Below are positions 45,295-58,576 of a stretch of 64,000 nucleotides of DNA, piece by piece (positions within the stretch are counted from its first letter, which is position 1; each line of letters begins with the position of its first letter). A model generated the notes under the pieces. The model ran no database searches. It saw only the letters and a program-made list of their open reading frames with translations, and was not told the origin of the DNA. The DNA is from Paramecium sonneborni (lineage: Eukaryota; Ciliophora; Oligohymenophorea; Peniculida; Parameciidae): assembly GCA_905182985.1 (NCBI GenBank), contig CAJJDN010000012.1, positions 255,857 to 319,856 on the forward strand, in the 5' to 3' direction. The translations under genes were made by a program, and so were the position numbers.

Positions 45295-46562
45295 ATGTAG
45301 TATAATATTATTGAATAAAATCAAATAGTTGTCACAGTAAGAGATCCTACTGTTAATTAAAATCAAGAAGAATTTGTTATTTACATAGTTGAAGGATAAG
45401 ATTAAAAAGGTAATTTCTAGAATTAACATCGTTTTCGTGAATTTTATTAATTAAGATCATTACTTCTACAAAAATGGTAGTATTGCTATATACCTGCATT
45501 ACCGTCAAAAGTTATTTAGGTATGAAATTTTTATCTAAAGTTAGGGAAATTTGAGTTAATAATTGATCTATTAAAGATTAGTAATGCTAAATCATTTTAT
45601 GAAATAATTATCTCATTTTTAATTTTTGTGGTATTCTCAAGAAGTTTAAAATTTCTTGCGATCAGATAATGTTTAGGAAAGTAATCCTAATCAATAGCTA
45701 GAGAACTATGCTGATTGTTTAATTTCAACTTTTCCAAATTTTGTAGAAAATGCCATAGATTAATAAAATGAAACAAAAATAGACTAATTTTCTCTTTTTA
45801 TATAAAATGTTACTCCAATATTACTAAATTACAAAATTATCATGAAAAACAAAATAAATAATAAGTAAAATTATTATTCTAATAAATAGCAAAATTTATT
45901 TTGAGTAAATGAATATTTTTAAAAATTTTTTTATACCTGAATATGAGGTATTATCTGGTTTTGACATTTAGTAATAAAGAAATCGATAATCAAGCAATAT
46001 ATTTTCAGATTTTCAAAATAATTACGATTTAAGTGATACTGAAAAGTAATTCTATATCATGTATATTTAGATTAAAATAGAATTAAAGGAATTTTAAGTA
46101 AAAATAAATAATTAAATATATTAGGTTTTAATTGAATTAATTTAATAAAGAAAATAATTGCAATTAGAGATTCAATCTTTGAATGAATAACTCAAAAATT
46201 AAGTTAAATATGTTTCTGAAATTTAAAATAATGGTTTAAATATAATCATGAAATTTTTAACAACAAAAGAAGAGGAAATAGAGAAATCATTATAAAAATT
46301 GAAATAAGTGATTTATTTTAATACTAAGATAGTTTGAAAAAGAACTGACAATTAAGGTTTCTATTTATAATCTAATTACAAATAAATTGGCTTCTGATGT
46401 TTAATTTTTAAAAAAGATTTTTTCAGAGAATTATAACTAAGTAATTAAGAATATGAGTTAATACTTTTAACAAAATGCCTAAAATGTATAAATTAAATGT
46501 ATTATTAGAGTATTTCTTATTATTAAAATCTATTATAATAAATAGAAAATTAAGGTCTTTGA
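45295..46562 (+). CDS. PX-domain sorting nexin
   Basis: Starts MQYNIIEQNQIVVTVRDP. The PX domain is seen as VTVRDPTVNQNQEEFVIYIV, then HRFREFYQLRSLLLQKWQ, YCYIPALPSK, followed by a helix with FLRSDNVQESNPNQQLE. The RF-x-EF-xxL and IPxLPxK elements are the phosphoinositide-binding signature. The C-terminal half, about 200 residues, is Q/E/K/L-rich helical sequence (LIELIQQRKQLQLEIQSL, ITNKLASDVQFLKKIF) compatible with a BAR-type coiled coil. Two or three introns of 23-25 nt are needed. It probably acts in endosomal sorting. The BAR part is inference. Confidence 0.75.
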
Positions 46563-46624
46563 AATTAACTAAAAAAATATAATTTATTAATTTAATTTAT
46601 TTGTATTCCGCATCTGAACTAATA

Positions 46625-49600
46625 ATGTACAACAACTTCTTCGAACCACTTTTTGAGAAAACTGATATAAATATTATCAGTAATAAAGTAATTAAACTTT
46701 ATATATTTAGATATTATTTGATATTGGTGAGTTTATTGCTGAGCAATCAGATGAAAATCTCAAAAACCTTTAATGTTCCCTAACTTTATTAAATTATTGT
46801 TTAGATATTAAACCACTTGCTTAAGAATTATTCAATAACTAAAATTTAAAAACCAAATTAGAGTTAGCCAAAGTGAGAATTCCCTAATTAGATTAAATGA
46901 TTAAATAAATTTTGGATAAGGCTTCGTTTAATGAGTAGGAAGAGTAATAATAATTTGATATTTCAATAATAACAAAGATAAATGATCTAAAGATTGAATA
47001 TTTTTAATAATATTTAAGGATCCTTAGAATTTACATTCTCTATCATGAATAATTACAATAGATTTTTAGTTTAGATGATGAAGCTCTTACAATTTAATTA
47101 TCTAATTGGTTGTAAAGCTTGATCACAATTTTGGCAGAATCCAATTAGGAAAATAAAGACAGAATATTAGATATTATAACATATATAATTAGATAATAAT
47201 TAGAATTGATTAAGCTACTATTCCAATTAAATATTTTGCCAACACTCTTTTAATTTTTAGAACAAGGTTAATCAGTAGTGAGATCTCTTGTTTTATTAAG
47301 AGATATGCTTGAATATAATCAACTGCTTCAATAATAAATAAATCAGAAAGAAATAATAGATTTAATGAAAGATCTTACTTCAAAAAAAAAAGATCAAAAA
47401 TCAATATTAATATTGATTTCCTAGATTTTAAATACAATTAATTATTAAAGTGAAGAGAAACAAATAGAATTATAAATTAATGAAGATACAAATTCAGAAT
47501 TTATTACTTAAACTATTGAACAAATTTGTCTTTAAGCAATATGCAATTAACTCTAATATAATAGCTAATTATTTGATCAATTATTATTTGCCTTGTAGAA
47601 TATAACTTTAAGTGAATAAACTCTTATTTCTATGAATTATATATTTGATAAAATGATCCAAGAATTAAATCAAAATTAAGTAAAACAATTAGTAAATGTT
47701 GTTGTAAATTTACTAACTTAAAAATTAGATTAGTAGTTAAATGTGACATAATAGGTTTATTTAGTTTATATTCATTTATTAGTCACAATAAATTAACATT
47801 TTAGATCTTTTATTTAAATTGAACAAATTTAAATTTTGAAATAATATCATTCAGAAGATGTTAAAATTATGAGGTAAATTTAAATATTTATTATGTAGAT
47901 AATTAGATGAAATAACTAGATTTAATAATAAAGTTTATAAGAAATTTAAAGATACCAATTTAATTTAATAATCAGGATTTATGACATAATCTATAAGGTA
48001 GTCAATGAAAAGTCAAGATTCATAATCATCTGAAGGAAAGGATTTTGAATCTGTTTTAGATTAAATTATTTATGTAAATTTAAAACAGGGAAAATTAGAA
48101 AAAATTATTTCTTGTCTTGTTGATATATATTAAATCACAAAAGAAAACCCTGAAATTCTATATAAATATCAACACGATATAATAGAACTATATTTATAAT
48201 ATCCAACCAATCAGATTGTTATAAATTATACAAAGATGATATTGTCTTAATTAGATTATAAATCCTTAATATTTAATTTTTTTGAAGATATAGAATAATT
48301 GGATATTCATCAATAATTATAATTTTTAGCTGCTTTTTCATTATTTTCATAAACTATAGAATAATATCATAAAATTATTATGAAATAAATAACTAATTGG
48401 ATTTTAATTAGGATTGATTAAAGCTAAATTAAATCATTATTGGTTATTTGTTTTAATCTTAATTTGACTTAAAGATAATTATCAAATTATTTTTTAAAAT
48501 AATTAAATAAATATGATGATGTTTAACTTGATATCCCACTTTATTCTGTTTTAGCAAGATAGGAAAAAACATTGGAAAAAGAATTTTTAAATGAACTAAT
48601 TCAATAATATGAATCAAATGTTCGATATGATATTTCAATAGAGAACATTTCCTCAGTTAATTTGTTAAGATATAAAAGTTTTGGTGAATTAGTAATAATG
48701 ACAAAAGATTTTGAAGTAATTTAATAATTTAATAAATCTATTGCTATTGATTTATAAGAAATCACTTATATTTAATGCTTAATAGTATGTGATTTATTGC
48801 ATTTCTAATTTCTAACAAATTCATTAAATGATTAATAAATTTTGAGGGTAGTAAATGAAACGAATTTGATTTCTTTATTAATTAAAGTTCTATCTGATAA
48901 TTAAATAGAGAATAATTATGAAATCACTCAGTAATCAAAATTATTGTAGTTCTATTTAATTTAAGCTTTAGAAATTGCCGAAATAATTTTAAAGTAAGAA
49001 ATCTTAAAAACCTTAATCAAGGAATAATAATTTATTTAAAAATTTTAATAAAATTTGACTTTACAACTCTAAAGAATATTAAATTAAAAATAAATGAAAG
49101 ATGAATAGCTTACATTAAAATATATGGCTTTAATTACAATTATTTCTTAATAAAATGATCTATTGTAGAATTTAGAGTTTAAATCTTTGACTTAAAGTCT
49201 GTAAAAGCTATTGTTCTACTTTAAAGAAGATAACATTTCTATTTAATTTGTTGAAGCAATCCTTAATTTATTCAAAATTTTATTTTAATGGAATAAAGCA
49301 AAAACTTATTATAAAATTTAATTTTTAAAGGATAATATTTTTTTAGATTTAGGATTAAAGTATTAATAATAAAAAGAGATGATTAAATAAATTTTAATTT
49401 TATTAGTAGGATAAGAATAATATGAGTAATAATATGCAATGAAATTTGAATAGATAAAATAAAAATAAATGGAAAATGAAAAAAAAGATGATTAAAAATT
49501 GTTTTAAGATATAGCCAGTGAATTTATAAATAATATTCTTTCTGAAAGTCTTACAAAATCAAGTTTAGAAGAGCAAAAGAAATAATAAAATTTAATTGAA

Positions 49601-52600
49601 AAATAATAAAAACAAATAGAAAAATAATAATAATCTTCAAGTAGTTCAAGTTCATCATCCTCAGAAGATAAAAAGTAAGTAAATTAAATAAAGGTTGTTA
49701 CTAATTTGAATGAGGAAGAAACAGGAATAAAGATTAAATTAGAATAGAAAAGACCTTCAAGTAGTCAATCAAGTAATTCTTAAAAAGAATCGAATAAGAT
49801 TAATTTTGTTATTGATAAATAATTTGATGAAGATTAATTTAAAGATTAATTACATTAGGATATTAATATAAACTAAGAAAATTCTGATAGATCATCAAAT
49901 TCTTAGAATCTTATCAAAAAAGAAAAAGTTATAAATGCTGGTGAAATTCATAATAAAATGAAAAAGAAAAGAAATTCATCATCATCTTCATCATCTTCAT
50001 CTTCATCATCATCCAAAAAAAGTTCTAAAGGGAAAGATTAATTTGAATTTAAATTAGAGACAAAAGAAAATGAATTTAAAATTTAGATGAATAACGAAGA
50101 AGTTAATTTTTAAGCAACTTTTGAAATTCCAAAATTAGTAGAATAAGATGGAAGTTAAAATAATTAATTATAATAAGAAGATGAAAATGAAGAATAAAGA
50201 TAACCTAGTGTATTAAAATAAATGATGGCATAATAAGAAGAAGTTGCAAAGATATAAGATAAATAAATTGATACTAAATTAAAACTAAAATTATTGAAAG
50301 AAAAGAAATAATAATTAGAATAAGCAAAATTAAAAAAATAAGAAGAAGATAAAATTAAATTAGAACTAGAAGAAAAAAATAGAAAAGAAGAAGAAAATAA
50401 AGTTAGATTAGAATATGAAGAAAAAGTTAAATAGGAATAATTATAAAAATTGAAATAAGAACAAGAGGAATAGTAAAGATAACAATAACTTGAAAAAATT
50501 AGATTAGAATAAGAAGAAAAATTAAGGTAAGAACAGCAGGAATTGTTCCGAATAGCTCTTTTAGAAAAAGTTAAGAGAGAAGAAGAAGAAAGAGAAAGAG
50601 AAAGAAAAGAATAAGAAGAAAGGGAAAGATAAGAAGAGTTAATTAGAATTTAAAATTAGGAATAAATTCGATTATAATTAGAAGAAATTCAAAGAAAGAA
50701 AAAGGAATAAGAAGATTTATAAATAAAAATAGTTGATATCAGATCAGAATAACAAGATGACAAAATAGTTTTTGAAATAAATTAAAATCAATAAACATCT
50801 AAAGTATAGGTAACAAATAATCCAGAAGTTTCTAAAAATACATTCTCTTATTATTATGGATTAAATTCTTCTAATAATTAAGACCAAGCAGAATAACCTG
50901 AAAAAGAAAGAGCCTTAAGGGCATCATTTTTGACAGAATCAAATTATGGATCTTAAAAAAACTAAGAATTTTAAATAGAATATACTAGTTTAGCATAAGA
51001 TTAAAAAATAAATTTATTAGACTAAAAAATAAATTTATTAGATTAAAAAATAAATTTGGAAAAATAAGAGTTATAAATTAAGTATGATCCATCTAATGTA
51101 GTATTATCTAAGAATGAATAAAGAAACTTAGAAATAAAAGATGATGAATTATTTTTATCATCTTAAATGATAAAAGATGCAGTATTATAAGTAGATAGAG
51201 AAAATGAAAATATATAACCCTAAGCTGCTATTAATGTTGTATCTACTAATTATTAGATATCTAATAAAGACAATGAGTATAAATAAGATCCATTAATTGT
51301 ATAAACAATGAATCTAGAAATTCAATAATAATAATTTAAATTATAAGATTATCCTTAATATTAAGCTCCTGTAAACTAATAACTTTAAAATAATTAAGAA
51401 TTAGAAAAACCATTACTTATTACTACATTAGTTACCTCTTAAGAAAAAGATAAATATATTGAAGAAGTGTAAGTTTAAAAAGATAAATAAAGAAGTTCTA
51501 GTAGCTCATCTTCATCTTCAGATGATAAAAAAGTAGGTAAAGATAAATAATAACAACATATTGGTATGGAAGTAGGAAAGACAATTATTGAAACAAAAAT
51601 TATTGAAAGAGGTATGAAAGTAGAATAATAAAAATAAAAAGAATCAGATGAAAAATTGAAAAAAGCAGAACTAAAATAAAAATTAGAAGAAGAGAAAAAA
51701 CAAAAAGAAATTCTTAAAACATAAAAATTAGAAGAAGAAAAATAAAAAAAGGAAGCAGAAAAACAATAAAAATTAGAAAATGAAAGATTAAAAAAAGAAG
51801 CAGAAAAATAAAAGAAATTAGAAGTAGAAAGATTAAAAAAAGAAGCTGAATAAAAAAAGAAGGAAGAAGAAAAATTAAAAAAAGAGGCTGAAAAATAAAA
51901 GAAGGAAGCAGAAAAAATAAAGAAAGAATAAGATAAATAAATAAAAAAAGAAGTTCAAAAAGAAGTTGTTAAAGATATATTAATATTAGATGCTGTAAAA
52001 CATATAAATTAGGATAAATAAGAGGAAGAAATGGATTCTAAAACAAAACTTAAAATGTTGAAAGAACAAAAGAAAATTGAAGAAGAAAAAACTAAATAAG
52101 ATTAAATAAAATAAGAAATGTTTTTTTAAGCTTAAAGTTCTTTAATAGTTGCTGAGGCTGCAAATTAATAATAAGTTAAAAAGCAAAAATAAAATGATAG
52201 ATCATCGTCTTCATCATCTTCCTCATCTTCTTCTAAAAAATCAAATGACATGAACAAAGAATAAAAACATGATTTTCAAATAGAAGTATAAAAGAATAGT
52301 GAAGATGACTATAAAAATTAAAATAAAATTGAATTTTAAATAACCTAAAATTAATTTAATGATTAATAAAAAAATTAATCTGTTTTAGAAGTAAAAGTAA
52401 ATTAATAATAAATTCCTAAAGAAAATTTAGAAATTAAAACTTAATAAATCTTAGAATAAGAAATTATTATTAATTCTGTTTTAAAAAACAATTAATAGCA
52501 AAATATTTAGAATAAATAAAATTAAAGATCAAGTTCATCTTCATCATCATCATCATCAGAAAAGATAAATAATAAATCTAAATAAATAGAAACAATTCTA

Positions 52601-55600
52601 GTTACAACTGAAATATAAAAAAATATTAATCCAAAAAATGATTCAAATGAAATAAATAATATCAAAATAAGAGATTAAGAGATCATAGTAAATAAAAATA
52701 TATCAGTTCAAAAGGCGAGTGAAAATGAAAATTAATATTAAATACCAACATAAATAAAATAACAAACTTTTTCATCACATTCACCATAAGAACCTGAATT
52801 TTAAGTATAATTTGAACAATAGTAAAAATCTTCAGATTTACAAAAAGCTGAATTATTGATTGGTGCTGCAATAATTACTAATAAAGTTGATGAAAGAATA
52901 AAAGAAGATAAAAAGAATTAGAATTAGTAATTGGAATTCAAAGCACAATAATAATTAAAAGCCCTTGAATAAAATGAATTTATAGTTTAACCTAATATAA
53001 TAGAGGAAAGTAGATAAATATATGAAGAAAAGAATATCAACTAAGTTAAATCATATAAACCTAAATAATCATCAAGTTCATCATCGAGTGATGAAGAAAA
53101 ATAAAATTTTCAATAATAATAAAAAAGTTCTTATGAAAAACCAAAGGAAAAAAGTAAAGTTGTTAAGTCTGTATTTACAGAGGCATTAATTCAAGAGAAA
53201 TAGAAAAAAAATTAAAAGGAATCTTAATCATAATAACCCATTTTTATTGAGTAAGATAAAGAACAAAAATAAAATACTTTAGATAATTAAATAATTTTAA
53301 CTAAGAAACAAGAAGCTTATAATTATGATGATTTAGAAAATATTGCTAGTGTCGGAATTTCTAAAAATGATGAAATATAACAAAAGCAAGAAAGTTATGT
53401 ATTTGAATATGCAAATGCTAACAAAGTATTTAATTAAGCAGAAAATTAAACATCAGAATTTTAAACTTAACAAGAAGTAGGCACTTTTTATTCAATGGAA
53501 AGCTAAAGAATTAATAATTTATAAAAATTAGAAGATTAAGAATTAAAAATAAATTTATAATTTGAATAAGTTTAAGATAGTTAACGTACTGCAGCATTCA
53601 ATTTAGAAGTTGAAGAAGCAAATAAGTAGATGTAAATAGAATATGGAGTATAAGAAAAGAAAATAGAATTTGAAAAAACTAATAATCAGATTATGAATCC
53701 AGAAAGTTAATAATTTTAATAAATATAAGTTACTGAAGATAGATAATATATTTATTAATAGTAGGAACAAAGAGTTTAATAATAAAATGAATTTAATAGC
53801 AATGTTTAAAAAAGTATTAATTAGGATTATGAATAAAATCAATAGAATCAATTTTAAAATTAATAACCTAATGTAGGAAAATGGTAAATAGTTGTATTAT
53901 CTGATATTCTCTAAGCTTTATAATTAATACTATAAAATGAATAAAATTATGGTAGACTACCAGGAGTTCTCAAATAATTTAGATAATTGATTTAAAACGA
54001 AAAAGATGCTAAAGATTGTCATTAATTAGATATTACAAATTAATTGTTATTTCTATATTCATAAGCAAATTATTAAACATATAGGATGGATTTAGAGGAA
54101 TGCTTATTGACAATATTTAAGTATCAATAAGTATTGAATGATTGTGAATCACTAATAAGATGGTCAGATTTATAAATTGCAAGAATTAATATAAATTTAG
54201 TAAGAATTTTGATAACAGTTAAAGATACTAAATTTATGAAAAATAGAATGATTAATTAAAAAGATATAATCATACTTGTCAATTATTTAGAAGATTGTTG
54301 GGATGAAGAATTAGTATCTGTAATTTTAATATGTCTAGAAGGTTATTGCTAAAATTCAAAATGTGCATAATTACTCTATTAATATGAAATCATTAATCAT
54401 ATAAAAAAGTGGATTCAAAAATTATAAAAAGAATGTTTTTTACTTATAGGATCTTTATGTTTATATAATTTTGCACAAAAGGAATTTAATGATCAATCAA
54501 TCCATTTGGTTGTTAATAAATATATTAATAATTAAAATATTGAAATCAAAGAAAATGTCTATTATGCTTTATCATGTTTATGTTATTAAAATAAGGAAGT
54601 CTAATAATAATTATTAGACTCAGATTTATTATTTATTATTTTGATTGATTTAGAATAAAAGACAGAACCGAAGCTTATTGAAATTGCAGCATAATTATTA
54701 ACAAATGTTTTATATAAGATGGAATAGTAGAAAGTTGAATTTAGAGTTCTGATATCTTTATTTATAAAATAATTGTAGATTTAAAGTAATACAAATACTT
54801 TGAAATGGATTTTAAGATGTTTATAAACTTTATGTCTTTCAAGATCTAATTCTTTAATATCAATATCAGAATCTATATTTGATATATTAAAGAAATTCTA
54901 ACAAAACAAAATTCTTTTGAGAGATCTTTTGTAATTATATTCAACATATTCTGCTTAATAACTACTTCCTGCTGAATAAGTAATTGTAGTGAAATTTATA
55001 ATATAAAATAATAAAGAGGATTCTGTAATCATTGAAAAGAGCATCACAGTGTTAAATTTATCAGTAAAATAATTTTCAAAAAAGATTTGTACTTTAGATA
55101 ATTTATAAATATTTACATAATTGATTGAATAATATAAACAAAATGAAAGAGTTATTAGTTTAATTTTAACTTTAATATAGAATTTAGCTTGTGATAAAGA
55201 TAATCATGCAACAATAAATAAAAGTGTTGTTTACAATGCTCTTGAATTTTTTTAGGATAATCAATAAATTAATCATTTTTCATAAAAAATCAAAACAATA
55301 ATTTCAAATTAATAAAATTAGGGTGAAAAGATTTAACCTTTAATGAAATAAATAATTTTAGATAATCCTGCTGATAAATTGGCTCGAGGATTTCCTATTT
55401 TAGTTTTTACTTCAATGTCAGAAACAAAAATAGGATATTTAAAGATATTACCATCAAATGAACTTTTCTTTTAAGAGAATTCTGGAGATATTAAAGAAAA
55501 GTATAGAATTAAATAAGTAATTGATATGAATTTTTCACCAAATTCAAATTCAGGAGAATATCGATTATATAAAGGTTCTAGATTTTTCAATAAAGATCTT

Positions 55601-55723
55601 TTCTTTACAATAAGAGGAAAGCATAATAAAAAATTCAACACCATATCTGGTTAAGCTTTATTAATTGAACAAAAATTAGAAATAGTATCAATTTTAGAGA
55701 TTTTATTTGCCAAAGTAACTTGA
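46625..55723 (+). CDS. Giant ~3,000-residue ARM/coiled-coil protein with serine tracts
   Basis: Starts MYNNFFEPLFEKTD. Introns of 23 and 25 nt near the 5' end leave 9,051 coding bases, exactly 3,017 codons, and the segments I translated are in one frame. Residues ~1-980 are helical, ARM/HEAT-like. About 985-2,160 is low complexity: six serine tracts of 7-13 residues, each between basic/polar and acidic or KK residues (RSSSSSSSSSDDK, DRSSSSSSSSSSSKKS, KQSSSSSSSDEE), with two long E/K/Q-rich coiled-coil blocks (~1,175-1,360 and ~1,640-1,810). Residues ~2,400-2,880 are again ARM-like (LQTLCLSRSNSL, LTLIQNLACDKDNHA). The end (YRLYKGSRFFNKDLFFTIRG) could be a PH-like strand pattern. Function is unknown; it suggests a scaffold with phosphorylatable linkers. 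No family recognised. Confidence 0.8.
50999..51057 (+). repeat. 21-bp tandem repeat, about 2.8 copies
   Basis: The unit GATTAAAAAATAAATTTATTA is repeated with one base change per unit and encodes DQKINLL in the giant protein. It looks like recent replication slippage inside a coding sequence. Confidence 0.85.
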
Positions 55724-55880
55724 TAATTTTATTATTTAATCAAAAAATAAATTTATTAGTTTAACATTCTTATTTAATTATAATTTAATATAATGATAAT
55801 TAGACAAGATGGATACAAGATAAAATAATAAATATTATTTAGTAAATTACTTAAATTAAAATAATATTATTATTTAAAAT

Positions 55881-56977
55881 ATGAAATTATCACTTTAAGT
55901 TTCTAGAAATACATACAATTAATCTCATCGAAATTATTCTGTAAGGCCAACATCTTCATTAGCTGAAGAAAATTAAGTAAGAAATTTTAGAATGTTTTCT
56001 TAAACTTAAGGAAGTTCAATAACAACTAATTAACCATAAAGGATAGAATTACCATGTTTTTTCAATACTCCAGCAAGATTTAAAAATATGAATGTATAAA
56101 TTGATATTAGATAGAGAGAAAAATAAAATAAAATTATCTGAAAAATAAAATGATCCAAAAAATCTCTAAGGTCCTGAATTATGTATTTATCTACAAGCTC
56201 AAAGAAGATTAAAAGATTATGAAATGTTGGCTTTTGCATGTAAAAGAGGAGGTAAGATTAAAGATGAAGGAAGAGCTTATTATAGTATGGGAGTATTATT
56301 AGATAATATGGGTAAATGGAATTAAGCTATATAATAATATGAGAGATTTTTAAAAATATGCATAAAAATAGATGATATACATGGATGTGGTTTAGCATAT
56401 AATTGTATAGGAGTAGACTATTAATTAATGGCTGAGACTAATCCAAAGTTAATTGAAAAAGCAATTGATTTTCATAAAAAACATGAAGAAATTTCAGATA
56501 GTAATGGTAAATTTTTAGCATCAATTAATTTGGGTTTATGTTATGACGCAAATTCTTAGTTATCTATGTTTTATTTTTAGTAAGCATTAAAGCATGCAAT
56601 AAATATGTCAAGTAAATTAGGATAAACAATTGCTATTGCAAATATAGGAAGAATAGGATAAAAAGGATTATATGATAATGCTGAAAAGATGAAGGTATTT
56701 TATAAAATAATTTTAGTTATTTATAGAAAAGTTTATATAATTGGCAAATGAATTGAAAGATACAGAAAGTATTATAAAAGGACACATGAAATTAGGAGTA
56801 GTTTCTGCTTAAATGGGATCCTATACTGAAGGAAAGAATAATTTTTTAAAAGCTTTGGAAATGGTTGATAATGATCGTTATTTATATTAAGAAGCAAAAT
56901 GTGGTTTTGCAATTTCAAATGCAGAAATGAATATGGAAAAATATTTGAAAGAATAAGCATAATTATTAAAATAATGA
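55881..56977 (+). CDS. TPR-repeat protein
   Basis: Starts MKLSLQVSRNTYNQSHR. After a polar N-terminus with one short intron, TPR helices follow: LCIYLQAQRRLKDYEMLA, EGRAYYSMGVLLDNMGK, WNQAIQQYERFLKICIK, GCGLAYNCIGVDYQLMA, KAIDFHKKHEEISDSNGK, FLASINLGLCYDANSQ. A 22-nt intron (GTATTT...TTTAG) near 56695 leads to KLGVVSAQMGSYTEGKNN, FLKALEMVDNDRYLYQ and EKYLKEQAQLLKQ. The repeat order and phrases such as AIDFHKKHEEISDS resemble the TPR gene at 40260 (SIEFHKQNLQYSD), suggesting one family. A scaffold role is likely; ciliary function is conceivable but not shown. Confidence 0.75.
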
Positions 56978-57111
56978 TACTAATTCAATATTATAATAAT
57001 AATGATTTTTTTGTTATATTTTTTGTTAAAGTTTGAATATATAAATAGAAATATAATCAAATTAATTAGAATTTATAAATTTTGTATATGTTAAATGATT
57101 ATATCATTAGA

Positions 57112-58275
57112 TCATATTCTCCAAAAGTTAATAATACCATTAACATCACTTGTAGATATTAAACTATCACTAACCTTATTAATGCAAGTGATGGCTGTTT
57201 AATGTCCAAACTTATCATCCTCTGTTTTCTATCCTATAAATAATAAAAATGTTTATTTACCTTTTCCAGAAAACATTTATTTAGCAGCAGCCATACTACC
57301 AGATTTTTAGACTTCTCCTTCTGCAGCTAAACATTTTTCAATAAATGATGTAAATTTTACAGATGGTTCACTACTTAAAATAACTGGCTTTCTATCATAT
57401 CCTACTCCTATTAAAGTTTAATCATTTATATAAATAATTTTATTAAATGGTTTTGCTTCTCTTATATAAGTAGCCTAATTATTAAATAATTATTTACATT
57501 TTTAGATTCATTATCTGGATCAATAATGACAGTTCCATCATCATTAAAACTATATTATTTTATTAATCCTGTATGAACTGCAACAGCAAATTTATTACCT
57601 GATTAAGTAAAATCTAAAGAATTAGCCCATCCATTTAAAGCTATATTAACAAGTATCACTCCAAAAGATTTAATATCTTTAAAAACACCATTATATGATT
57701 AATCCTCAAAATTTAATTTTCCTGAAATAACACATGAAACTAATTTAAATGTTTGATCAGTAGATCCTAATCCAACTACTCTTCCACTTGGATGAAATTT
57801 ACAAGTAGTTACACTAGAATAAAAACCATCAATCTTTTCATTATGCCACCAATTATTTTTTTCTTCATAGTATAAAACAAAAGCTTTATGACATGCGGTG
57901 CCTAAAACACATTTCTATCCATTAGGTGACCATTCACCTGATAAAATAGCTTTCTCATTTGTTATAATTACTAAATCTTTGCTCCATATATTATTATTAT
58001 TTCTATATACAAAAACCTATCATTATCTTATTATTTACACTTCTATCATCACTTCCTATTAAAATCTTATTATCAACTGACCAAGATAACACATTAATTT
58101 TTTATGACGCATCCTTTAATGTAGCTACTCTTTACCATGTTCCAACTTTCTCCAATTAACCTACTTTGAAAATATCAGCATTGCTTGTATTCTTAATAGA
58201 AACAGCAACATATTAGCCATCTGGTGACCAAGTATGAGTTATTAACTTTTGTTATTTCAGATAGGATTCAGTCAT
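57112..58275 (-). CDS. ARPC1: Arp2/3 complex subunit 1 (ARPC1), WD40
   Basis: Starts MTESYLKQQKLITHTWSP. A seven-blade WD propeller in ARPC1 order: HTWSPDGQYVAVSIKN, INVLSWSVDNKILIGSDDRS, then after an intron FVYRNNNNIWSKDLVII, ILSGEWSPNGQKCVLGTA, VLYYEEKNNWWHNEKIDG (the family's YFExENDWW element), TCKFHPSGRVVGLGSTD, GWANSLDFTQSGNKFAVAVH, TLIGVGYDRKPVIL, FGHQTAITCINKVSDSL and ISTSDVNGIINFWRI. The YYEEKNNWW motif and GYDRKPV are specific to ARPC1, which helps nucleate branched actin filaments. About 375 residues, the normal size. The 56978-57111 spacer separates it from the TPR gene tail to tail. Confidence 0.88.
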
Positions 58276-58576
58276 TATTGTTTAATAAATAAATATATAT
58301 TCTAAAATATATATTACAATCCATAATTTTATATAAATATTATTTAATTAACTTTTATCTATTTATTACATACCTCGGAATATTCTCACATCATTATTCA
58401 TAATCTTATACACTCTTATTTCAAAATTAAAATTATTTTCATTCTATATTTTTCATTTATTATATTTATATTACATTTTACAAAACTATTCTTTAGATTA
58501 ATTTATTCAACTCTAAATTCACTTCACATATCTCAATTTCAAATCATTATTGCCTTCTTTTTTCTAATTTAAAAAA
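58276..58576. promoter_or_regulatory. Divergent intergenic region
   Basis: 301 bp between ARPC1 (-) and the RING-CH gene (+), very AT-rich, with no identified element. Confidence 0.4.
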
